Assembly: GCA_902796375.1 (NCBI GenBank) | Contig: CADBOW010000278.1 | Span: 1 to 14,180, forward strand | DNA: 14,180 nt | Source: an uncultured Lachnospiraceae bacterium | GTDB taxonomy: Bacteria; Bacillota; Clostridia; Lachnospirales; Lachnospiraceae | Direction of reading: 5' to 3' | Shown here: positions 7,291 through 12,882 of the stretch, one piece after another | Numbering within the stretch: position 1 is the stretch's first letter | How the letters are laid out: every line of letters begins with the position of its first letter | The notes under the pieces: generated by a model | What the model saw: the letters and a program-made list of their open reading frames with translations, nothing else | Database searches by the model: none | What the model was told of the DNA's origin: nothing | Made by a program: the position numbers and the translations under genes

Positions 7291-8672
7291 TCCTCTACTC
7301 CTATAATCGCCTTCAAAAAGTCCATACCATACGATTTTACAATAACCGTTTTTACTTGTAAAGCGTTTTCAAGCTCTGTAAGATGCATATCATCCAGGAA
7401 GATATCCTCATCTGCCTTAAGACAGCACTCCGGGATCAGCAGTGCATCCCCCAGTTTCTTCCCTTTTAACTGTGCCACAATGTCCTGCCCCGTCAGCAGT
7501 CCGGTGACGGTAATATTGTGTCCGAAGAAATCATTTACTATGGGATAGATCCGATAATCGATATCCGGCCGGATCTTATGCAGCTCCTCCTGGATCACCT
7601 TTACCTTCTCGCGGCTCAGCATTCCGGTTATGGAGGATACACATCTGTCGGGATTCTTCTTCAGCAACTGAGCGGCCCTCCGCTCCTCCTTCGTCATTTT
7701 CAGACGCTTCAAACCATGAATACTGTCCGCCTCCTGTACGAAACGTACGGCAGCTCCGAATTCCTCATATAAAAGCCGGGTCATACCGACGCCGTTTTCG
7801 ATCTGCAGATAACCGTCGTACCGCTCCTCCTCCGGAACCTCTCGGTCCGCCTGAATGTACCATTCATCGCTGGCATGGACGAAATGGATATCATACGCCT
7901 TCATGGCTTCCTCCTGGAAGCCTTCGATGATATCGATCACCTCCTGTGCATCTTCTTTTCCGAAGGGTTCCAGCGGACACAGCCCCTCCCGGTACCGGGA
8001 CAGACCCACGGGAACCACAGACAGGCTCCGCATGACCGGCGCGAATTCCATAAGATCACGGATCGTCCGCCGCAGTTCATCCCCGTCATTATACCCCTTG
8101 CACAGGACGATCTGTCCGTTCATGGGGATCTCCGCTTCATACAGCTTACGGATATGCTCCAGGATATTTCCCGCAAATCGGTTATGCAGCATCTGAACCC
8201 GAAGCTCCGGATTCGTCGTATGCACGGAAATGTTGATGGGCGCCAGCTTATACTTAATGATCCGGTCGATCTCCGATTCCTTCATATTGGTCATGGTGAT
8301 GTAGTTTCCCTGAAGGAAGGACAGTCGGGAATCATCATCCTTAAAATAGATCGTATCCCGCATTCCCGGCGGATTCTGATCGATAAAGCAGAAGATACAT
8401 TTGTTTCTGCAGGATCTGTAATCATCCATCAGGGATTCGGCGAAGGTAAGACCCAGGTCCTCATCCTCCCCCTTCTCGATCTCGAAGGTTCTCTCTTCCC
8501 CTTTCTCTGTTCGAACTGTGAGGGTCACACGAACCTCTTCCGCCAGATAATGATAATCAAATACATCCTCTACGGGCATACCATTCAGGAGGACCAGTGT
8601 GTCCCCCTTCCTGATCCCTGCCTCAGCTGCAGGGCTTCCGTCTATAACACTTACGATCTTATGCTCGTGCAT
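7287..8672 (-). CDS. DUF512 family protein: PDZ plus radical-SAM-like domain, function unknown
   Basis: This 461-residue protein belongs to the DUF512 group common in Clostridia. An N-terminal PDZ-like fold (about 3-60, with SPAAEAGIRKGDTLVLLNG) precedes a three-cysteine motif C88-x3-C92-x2-C95 (SCRNKCIFCFIDQ), the pattern of a radical SAM 4Fe-4S site. The core (about 85-290) then resembles a radical SAM barrel, including KDDDSRLSFLQGNYITMTN (111-129) and NISVHTTNPELR. The C-terminal DUF512 part follows. The cluster predicts S-adenosylmethionine chemistry, but no substrate is known to me. The start ATG has only a weak site (AGAAGAGAG). It stops in a 4-base overlap with der; this gene pair recurs in Clostridia from memory, which suggests a ribosome-linked or RNA-linked task. 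That last step is inference. Confidence 0.9.
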   Translation of the reverse strand: MHEHKIVSVIDGSPAAEAGIRKGDTLVLLNGMPVEDVFDYHYLAEEVRVTLTVRTEKGEERTFEIEKGEDEDLGLTFAESLMDDYRSCRNKCIFCFIDQNPPGMRDTIYFKDDDSRLSFLQGNYITMTNMKESEIDRIIKYKLAPINISVHTTNPELRVQMLHNRFAGNILEHIRKLYEAEIPMNGQIVLCKGYNDGDELRRTIRDLMEFAPVMRSLSVVPVGLSRYREGLCPLEPFGKEDAQEVIDIIEGFQEEAMKAYDIHFVHASDEWYIQADREVPEEERYDGYLQIENGVGMTRLLYEEFGAAVRFVQEADSIHGLKRLKMTKEERRAAQLLKKNPDRCVSSITGMLSREKVKVIQEELHKIRPDIDYRIYPIVNDFFGHNITVTGLLTGQDIVAQLKGKKLGDALLIPECCLKADEDIFLDDMHLTELENALQVKTVIVKSYGMDFLKAIIGVEE

Positions 8673-8685
8673 GCCCGACTCTCTT

Positions 8686-9036
8686 CTAAAATGCGTTTTC
8701 GATATGCGTCAGTTCATTTCCCAGGATCGCGATCACGTCAAACCGCACCGGGGTTGTATCCGGAGACAGATCATGATCCTCCAGATAAAACAGCGCAGCC
8801 ATACGGATCCTTCGCTGCTTCGCCTTTGTGACCGCTTCCAGCGGATGGCCCTGAGATGCGTCCGACCGGTATTTCACTTCGGTAAATACATAGGTCTCTC
8901 CGTCCAGACTGACCAGATCCGCCTCAGCCATACGCGTACGGTAATTGTAATGCAGTATCCTGTGTCCCTTCTGTTCCAGATAAACACCGGCTGCCTTTTC
9001 CTTGTCACTCCCGATGGATCGTCTGTTCTTCGGCAT
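8686..9036 (-). CDS. YraN/UPF0102 family endonuclease-like protein
   Basis: A 116-residue protein of the UPF0102 (YraN) family, which has an endonuclease-like fold. The family pattern is complete: an N-terminal GxYLEQKGHRILHYNYR segment, E38-x-D40 in MAEADLVS, then TEVKYR with E53 and K55, then GHPLEAVTKAKQRRIRMAALFYL and VRFDVIAI. The spacing of Glu38, Asp40, Glu53 and Lys55 resembles the metal site of restriction-type nucleases. The cellular role is not established; neighbours often include rnhB, as here, and a part in DNA repair or recombination has been proposed for the family. It starts 9 bases after the rnhB stop, with AAAGGAG spaced only 4 bases from the ATG, and stops 13 bases before the DUF512 gene. 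Confidence 0.92.
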   Translation of the reverse strand: MPKNRRSIGSDKEKAAGVYLEQKGHRILHYNYRTRMAEADLVSLDGETYVFTEVKYRSDASQGHPLEAVTKAKQRRIRMAALFYLEDHDLSPDTTPVRFDVIAILGNELTHIENAF

Positions 9037-9045
9037 TCCGCTCCT

Positions 9046-9834
9046 TTACTGATTCACAATATTCCTGATATAGCTTCTTCGATGGATCCGGCAGGGCCCG
9101 TAGGTTTTCAGTGCCTGGATATGGCCGGCACTTCCGTAACCCACATTATCCTTAAATCCATACTGGGGAAACTCCGCATCATACTCCTGCATGATCCGGT
9201 CCCTTGTGACCTTGGCTATGATACTGGCAGCAGCTATGGATACCGATTTGGCGTCTCCCTTGATAATGGAAACCTGCTGAATATCAACATCCGGAATATG
9301 CACCGCGTCCACCAGCAGAAGATCCGGTTCAACTCCCAGGTTTCTTATGGCCTGCCGCATGGCATCCTTGTTTGCAAACTCAATTCCCTTTTCGTCGATC
9401 ACCTGCTCCGAATTCATACCGACGCCCACAGCTACGGCGTTGTTCATGATGATATCATACAGCGCATCCCGGTTCTTCTTCGATACCTGTTTGGAATCGT
9501 TCAGCATGGGGATCACCAGATCCTTCGGAAGGACCACGGCCGCCGTAAGCACCGGTCCTGCCAGAGGACCGCGGCCAACCTCATCGATCCCGCAGATATA
9601 TCTGTGGTCACTGTACTTCTTCTCGAAGGTCATCATTCCGCGAACCCGCTGAAGCTCCTGATCCAGGGAGTTGATCCTGTTCTCTGCCTGCTCCAGGATC
9701 TGCTGTACGCCCTTCCTGGTATCTGATTCATTCTGCCGGATCAGCTCCTTCAGTTCCATCCGCATGGTCTCATACTTCATGATCGGAAGCTCTGAAATGC
9801 GCTTAAACTCTGTTCTCAGTTCACAAATATTCAA
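9046..9834 (-). CDS. rnhB: ribonuclease HII
   Basis: RNase HII cuts RNA in RNA-DNA hybrids and starts removal of single ribonucleotides left in DNA. The catalytic core (about 78-262) contains ICGIDEVGRGPLAGP, with Asp84 and Glu85, then NDSKQVSKK (112-120), Asp176 in LLVDAVH and Asp194 in KGDAKS: all four acidic metal ligands. The C-terminal part carries the GYGSAGHIQAL and GPCRIHRRSY motifs. The first about 75 residues are a helical extension (coiled-coil-like around 37-65), which Gram-positive family members usually have. The start is TTG at 9834, supported by AGGAG (9844-9848) 9 bases upstream; the first internal ATG (residue 19) has no ribosome site. It is followed closely by the yraN-like gene. 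Confidence 0.96.
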   Translation of the reverse strand: MNICELRTEFKRISELPIMKYETMRMELKELIRQNESDTRKGVQQILEQAENRINSLDQELQRVRGMMTFEKKYSDHRYICGIDEVGRGPLAGPVLTAAVVLPKDLVIPMLNDSKQVSKKNRDALYDIIMNNAVAVGVGMNSEQVIDEKGIEFANKDAMRQAIRNLGVEPDLLLVDAVHIPDVDIQQVSIIKGDAKSVSIAAASIIAKVTRDRIMQEYDAEFPQYGFKDNVGYGSAGHIQALKTYGPCRIHRRSYIRNIVNQ

Positions 9835-9843
9835 TCTTTCCCA

Positions 9844-9848
9844 CTCCT
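9844..9848 (-). promoter_or_regulatory. ribosome binding site supporting the TTG start of rnhB
   Basis: On the minus strand AGGAG is followed by 9 bases and then TTG at 9834. The ATG codons further in (residues 19, 24 and 26 of the call) have no comparable site, so the TTG is preferred. Confidence 0.6.
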
Positions 9849-9856
9849 ATGCACTA

Positions 9857-9889
9857 CGAAGAATTAGGACCGCGTAAACACGGTCCTAA
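9857..9889 (-). terminator. hairpin, possible weak intrinsic terminator between lepB copy 2 and rnhB
   Basis: The 9-base arms TTAGGACCG (9864-9872) and CGGTCCTAA (9881-9889) form a perfect stem with an 8-base loop. Read on the minus strand, the tail after the stem is TTCTTCG, only partly T-rich. It lies 6 bases after the lepB stop. It could stop some transcripts, or protect the end of a processed message, but rnhB has no obvious promoter of its own in the 61-base gap, so read-through is likely. Confidence 0.45.
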
Positions 9890-9895
9890 ATGATT

Positions 9896-10801
9896 CTACT
9901 TTATACTTCCGAATTTCTTTAACGGTGTCAATCGGAATACCGCCTTTCCGACGATCTTGTCCCGCTTGATATTCCCCACATCCGACCAGCGGCTGTCACG
10001 GCTGTTATTACGGTTGTCACCAAGCACGAAATACTCATCCGGTCCCAGGGTGATGGGGTTTGACGCAATTCCGTTATTCTGAATCGTGTCGAATTTGATC
10101 GGTTCCTTCAGAAGCTCACCGTTGATGGATATATCACCGTTTTCAGAGATCTGAACCGTTTCACCGGGAAGACCGATGATCCTCTTGATGTAATGCACAT
10201 CATCCTCATATGGGAATACTATGATATCATATCGCTCCGGATCGCCGAATTTATATGCCAGCATATTGATCCAGAGACTGTCCCCGGATTGAAGCGTGGG
10301 TTCCATGGAGGAGCCGTGTACGGTAGTCCGGCGTCCGACGAAGGTCACGATCAGGAAGCAGATCAGGATTACGATACCGATGTAAATGATAAGCGTCAGA
10401 AGATCCTTGACGATATTTACGTCCTCCGGCTTTTCATCCGAACCCTTCTTCTTCCTTCTTTTCTTTTTCTTCTTGGTTTCTTCCTCTGCAGCCTCTGCAA
10501 GAATAGCCGAATCCGACTTCTCTTCCGAGCCCTCAGCACCGGTCTCCGGTTTCTCATTCAAATCACCGGGACGGTACGATCCATCTTGCGGCGTCTCCTG
10601 TTTCTCAGCGGAAGCTTCCGGCTTCCCGGCCGCTCCCAGCAGGGATTCCCCGGCCTTTAACGCCTTTTTCTCCGCTTCCTTTTCAGCCTTCCTGCGTTCC
10701 TTCTCCAGACGCTTCTCTTCCCTGCGTCGTTCCTTTTCACTCATGCCGTCAGCCAAAGCGGAGATTCCTTCTTTCTCTTCATTTTCGTCAAAGTATCCCA
10801 T
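9896..10801 (-). CDS. lepB: signal peptidase I, copy 2, with long charged cytoplasmic extension
   Basis: A type I signal peptidase that removes signal peptides from exported proteins at the outer face of the membrane. The catalytic domain follows one membrane segment (about 134-155). The nucleophile is Ser165 in GSSMEPTL and the general base is Lys206 in YIKRIIGLPGE; the final motif GDNRNNSRDSR (261-271) is intact. The unusual part is residues 1-130: a highly charged, Lys/Glu-rich stretch (21-50 probably coiled coil) ending in a basic run KKKKKRRKKK (110-119) just before the membrane. It should lie in the cytoplasm. Total length is 301, against about 170-200 for a typical Gram-positive enzyme. 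The ATG has GGAGGG 7 bases upstream and lies 3 bases after the rbgA stop. A second lepB lies on the other side of rbgA. Confidence 0.95.
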   Translation of the reverse strand: MGYFDENEEKEGISALADGMSEKERRREEKRLEKERRKAEKEAEKKALKAGESLLGAAGKPEASAEKQETPQDGSYRPGDLNEKPETGAEGSEEKSDSAILAEAAEEETKKKKKRRKKKGSDEKPEDVNIVKDLLTLIIYIGIVILICFLIVTFVGRRTTVHGSSMEPTLQSGDSLWINMLAYKFGDPERYDIIVFPYEDDVHYIKRIIGLPGETVQISENGDISINGELLKEPIKFDTIQNNGIASNPITLGPDEYFVLGDNRNNSRDSRWSDVGNIKRDKIVGKAVFRLTPLKKFGSIK

Positions 10802-10804
10802 AAA

Positions 10805-11650
10805 TCAACCCTCCGGATATTCCAAAGTGATCCGTCCCAGCTTTCCGCTGCGGAGATCATCCAGTAAACACTTCGCAGCCTTGTCGATATCCGGTTCATT
10901 TCCTTTTTTTATGCATTTTCGTATGTCAGCAATCTGATATAATGCCTCTTCTGAAGACATACCATTTGTAATTTTATACCTGTCAGACAGTAGATTGCAA
11001 TAGTATTTTTGTAAAAATGTAAGAAGTTCGTATGCCAGACCGGTTTTTTCCAGGATATCGTCGTTGATGGAGCCGATCCATCCCAGCGCCGTTCCCACCT
11101 GGGGATTCTCAAATTTCGGCCACAGAATTCCCGGCGTATCCAGAAGATCCATGTCTTTGGAAATGCGGATCCACTGCTTTCCCTTGGTGACCCCGGGTTT
11201 ATTTCCGGTCTTCGCAGAAGCCTTTCCCGCAAAGGAATTGATAAATGTGGATTTCCCCACATTCGGGATGCCGACGATCATGGCCTTGATGGGGCGTCCT
11301 ACGATCCCGCGTCTCCGGTCTCTCTCTATCTTCTCCTTACATACCTCCTGCACCGCCTTACCCACAGCGGAGGCTTCCTTCCGGTTCCGGGAATCCAGAA
11401 GCAGCACCCGAAAGCCCTGTTTCTCATAGTACTCCTTCCACCGTTTGGTTGCGGCCGGATCCGCCAGATCCGACTTGTTCAGCAGAAGCAGCCGGAATTT
11501 TCCCTTTGCCAGCTGATCGATATCCGGATTCTTGCTGGCTCCCGGTACTCTGGCATCCAAAAGCTCGATCACAATGTCGATCAGTTTGATATTTTCCTGC
11601 ATCATCCGGCGGGCACTGGTCATATGCCCGGGATACCATTGAATCTCCAT
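10805..11650 (-). CDS. rbgA: ribosome biogenesis GTPase RbgA (YlqF)
   Basis: RbgA is a circularly permuted GTPase that acts late in 50S subunit assembly in Firmicutes, allowing stable entry of several late-binding proteins. The permuted order is plain: G4 NKSD (58-61) comes first, then G1 GIPNVGKST (127-135), then G3 DTPG (171-174). The opening MEIQWYPGHM is characteristic of the family. The C-terminal helical domain (about 200-281), which contacts ribosomal RNA, completes the usual length of about 280. It starts 1 base after the first lepB stop, with GGAGA 5 bases upstream of the ATG, and stops 3 bases before the second lepB, so all three should share one message. The ribosome theme continues upstream with rplS and S1 and downstream with Der. 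Confidence 0.97.
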   Translation of the reverse strand: MEIQWYPGHMTSARRMMQENIKLIDIVIELLDARVPGASKNPDIDQLAKGKFRLLLLNKSDLADPAATKRWKEYYEKQGFRVLLLDSRNRKEASAVGKAVQEVCKEKIERDRRRGIVGRPIKAMIVGIPNVGKSTFINSFAGKASAKTGNKPGVTKGKQWIRISKDMDLLDTPGILWPKFENPQVGTALGWIGSINDDILEKTGLAYELLTFLQKYYCNLLSDRYKITNGMSSEEALYQIADIRKCIKKGNEPDIDKAAKCLLDDLRSGKLGRITLEYPEG

Positions 11651-11651
11651 A

Positions 11652-12257
11652 CTAATCTCCGATCTTTCCTCTACGGCCCTTGGTCAGTCGATAAAAGACC
11701 TTTCCCCGGATCTCCGACATCTGTATATTTCCATAGGTCGAAAACCTGGAATCCTCACTGCTGCCCAGATTATCCCCGATCACGAAATACTCCTTCTCTC
11801 CCAGGGTTATGGGTGTGGACAAACGTCCCGGAGACTGGATCGGATCCAGATCATAGGATTCCTCCATTTCCTTATCATTGATGATAAAACGTCCTGCAAC
11901 GATGGATATCTTATCTCCCGGAAGCCCGATCACGCGCTTGATATCAAAGTACCCATCCGAACCCATGGGACGGATCGCTATAATATCCCCCCGTTCCACG
12001 GAAGAGAAAACATATGCCAGCTTGTTGATGGCAACCGTTTCCCCGTCGATCAGTGTGGGATTCATGGACGGTCCCCGAACCGTTACGGTCTGAAAGCAAA
12101 ACGCGATGAAGGCATATCCGAGAACTGCGGCCGCAAAAACAACAAGAAGGAGCGCCCGGATCTCACGAAAGAGATTCCGGCGCCGTTTCTTCAGCTCGGC
12201 TTCTGTTTCCTTTCTCTGCAGGGTAAAGTCCTGTCCGCTGATATGCTTCCGTTTCAT
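11652..12257 (-). CDS. lepB: signal peptidase I, copy 1
   Basis: A type I signal peptidase of 201 residues, the ordinary Gram-positive size. A basic N-terminal tail (about 1-34) precedes one membrane segment (35-55). The nucleophile is Ser64 in RGPSMNPTL and the general base is Lys107 in FDIKRVIGLPGD. The final conserved box reads GDNLGSSEDSR (161-171), with Leu where most family members have Arg; the Ser, Asp and Arg that follow are kept, so activity is expected. The ATG has GAGGG about 8 bases upstream. The gene lies after the rplS terminator, and only 56 bases separate it from rplS, so it may depend on read-through. RbgA starts 1 base after its stop. Confidence 0.95.
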   Translation of the reverse strand: MKRKHISGQDFTLQRKETEAELKKRRRNLFREIRALLLVVFAAAVLGYAFIAFCFQTVTVRGPSMNPTLIDGETVAINKLAYVFSSVERGDIIAIRPMGSDGYFDIKRVIGLPGDKISIVAGRFIINDKEMEESYDLDPIQSPGRLSTPITLGEKEYFVIGDNLGSSEDSRFSTYGNIQMSEIRGKVFYRLTKGRRGKIGD

Positions 12258-12270
12258 GGTCTGCCCTCTG

Positions 12271-12307
12271 AATAAAGAAACCGGAGTCTTTATGCAAAAC
12301 TCCGGTT
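12271..12307 (-). terminator. intrinsic terminator after rplS
   Basis: Read on the minus strand, AACCGGAGT and ACTCCGGTT pair over 9 bases (arms 12299-12307 and 12279-12287) around an 11-base loop. The tail TTTCTTTATT follows at once, two of its T residues lying in the stem. It begins 6 bases after the rplS stop codon. This is a good intrinsic terminator by shape. Because lepB, rbgA and lepB follow with no clear promoter, it may be leaky. Confidence 0.75.
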
Positions 12308-12313
12308 CCGTTG

Positions 12314-12667
12314 TTATCTAACGATTTCTTTCACCTTAGCTCTCTTACCAACTCTGTCGCGCAGATAGTAGAGTTTTGCTCTTCTTGCCTTACCAAGACG
12401 AACGACTTCTACCTTCGCGATCAGCGGAGAATTCATCGGCCAGGTCTTCTCAACGCCTACACCGTTGGAATTCTTACGAACGGTAAATGTCTTACGGGCT
12501 CCGGTTCCCTGTTTCTTGATCACGGTACCTTCAAATACCTGAATTCTGGAACGGTTACCCTCTTTGATCATAGCAGATACACGTACTGTATCGCCCACAT
12601 TGAATTTCAGCTCTTCCTTACGGAGCTGAGCATCTTCAATGTTCTTCATGATTTCTACATGATTCAT
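12314..12667 (-). CDS. rplS: 50S ribosomal protein L19
   Basis: L19 is a large-subunit protein at the interface with the 30S subunit. The product is 117 residues, the usual size, and the whole family pattern is present: the N-terminal helix after MNHVEIMKNIE, FNVGDTVRVSAMIKEGNRSR, IQVFEGTVIKKQGTG, then RKTFTVRKNSNGVGVEKTWP and the basic end KARRAKLYYLRD. I start it at the ATG 12667. A longer reading from TTG at 12682 would put the ribosome site GGAGG (12676-12680) inside the coding region, and it starts with residues the family lacks. The gene has its own promoter and leader upstream and its own terminator downstream, so it is at least partly a single-gene unit. Confidence 0.97.
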   Translation of the reverse strand: MNHVEIMKNIEDAQLRKEELKFNVGDTVRVSAMIKEGNRSRIQVFEGTVIKKQGTGARKTFTVRKNSNGVGVEKTWPMNSPLIAKVEVVRLGKARRAKLYYLRDRVGKRAKVKEIVR

Positions 12668-12675
12668 CTGTACTA

Positions 12676-12680
12676 CCTCC
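12676..12680 (-). promoter_or_regulatory. rplS: strong ribosome binding site that fixes the rplS start
   Basis: GGAGG on the minus strand is followed by 8 bases and then the ATG at 12667. It overlaps the codons that a longer reading from TTG 12682 would use, which excludes that start. Confidence 0.85.
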
Positions 12681-12687
12681 AAAATAA

Positions 12688-12720
12688 TAAGATAAAGAAT
12701 CTGGCGTTCATTCTATCTTA
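12688..12720 (-). promoter_or_regulatory. hairpin in the rplS 5' leader, possible autoregulatory site
   Basis: In the minus-strand transcript TAAGATA-GAAT pairs with ATTC-(TT)-TATCTTA: 7 plus 4 base pairs with a 2-base bulge and a 9-base loop (12701-12709). It ends 7 bases before the GGAGG of rplS. Firmicutes are known to have an L19 leader RNA that lets the protein control its own message. Whether this hairpin belongs to that family I cannot tell without a covariance-model search. A competing pairing, GGCG with CGCC across the leader, is also possible. Confidence 0.4.
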
Positions 12721-12760
12721 CAGTTCGGATACAGCGGACCGCCACGATTACAACTCCGAT

Positions 12761-12789
12761 AGTTTAGCATACGATCCCGAAAAATGCAA
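12761..12789 (-). promoter_or_regulatory. sigma-A-type promoter for rplS
   Basis: On the minus strand a -35 box TTGCAT (12784-12789) is followed by exactly 17 bases and a -10 box TAAACT (12761-12766). The spacer ends in TGC, an extended -10 element. Transcription should start near 12754, giving a leader of about 87 bases. The promoter lies after the S1 terminator, so rplS can be expressed independently. Confidence 0.7.
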
Positions 12790-12819
12790 GTAATTTTTGA
12801 TTTTCCTGTGAACTCCTTT

Positions 12820-12853
12820 AAAAAGAGACTGTACAAACTCTGCACAGTCTCTT
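12820..12853 (-). terminator. intrinsic terminator after the IspH-S1 gene
   Basis: Read on the minus strand, AAGAGACTGT (12844-12853) pairs perfectly with ACAGTCTCTT (12823-12832), and the loop can extend the stem by G-T, C-G and A-T pairs. The 3' arm runs into five consecutive T bases. It lies 29 bases after the stop codon at 12883. The shape is that of a standard intrinsic terminator. Confidence 0.8.
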
Positions 12854-12882
12854 CATAATACTTTGTAAAATGTAATAACGGA

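Noticed and set aside
8599..9726. Plus-strand frame of 375 codons, the longest on that strand
   Set aside because: It runs antisense across three well-supported genes (DUF512, yraN-like, rnhB), shows no known motif, and no promoter or ribosome site is apparent.
12269..12297. Possible lepB promoter TTGCAT-17-TATTCA overlapping the rplS terminator
   Set aside because: The -10 box matches only three of six consensus bases and the start point would fall on the ribosome binding site of lepB.
12668..12682. Longer L19 starting at TTG 12682
   Set aside because: The GGAGG ribosome site would lie within the first codons, and the added residues are not part of the L19 family.
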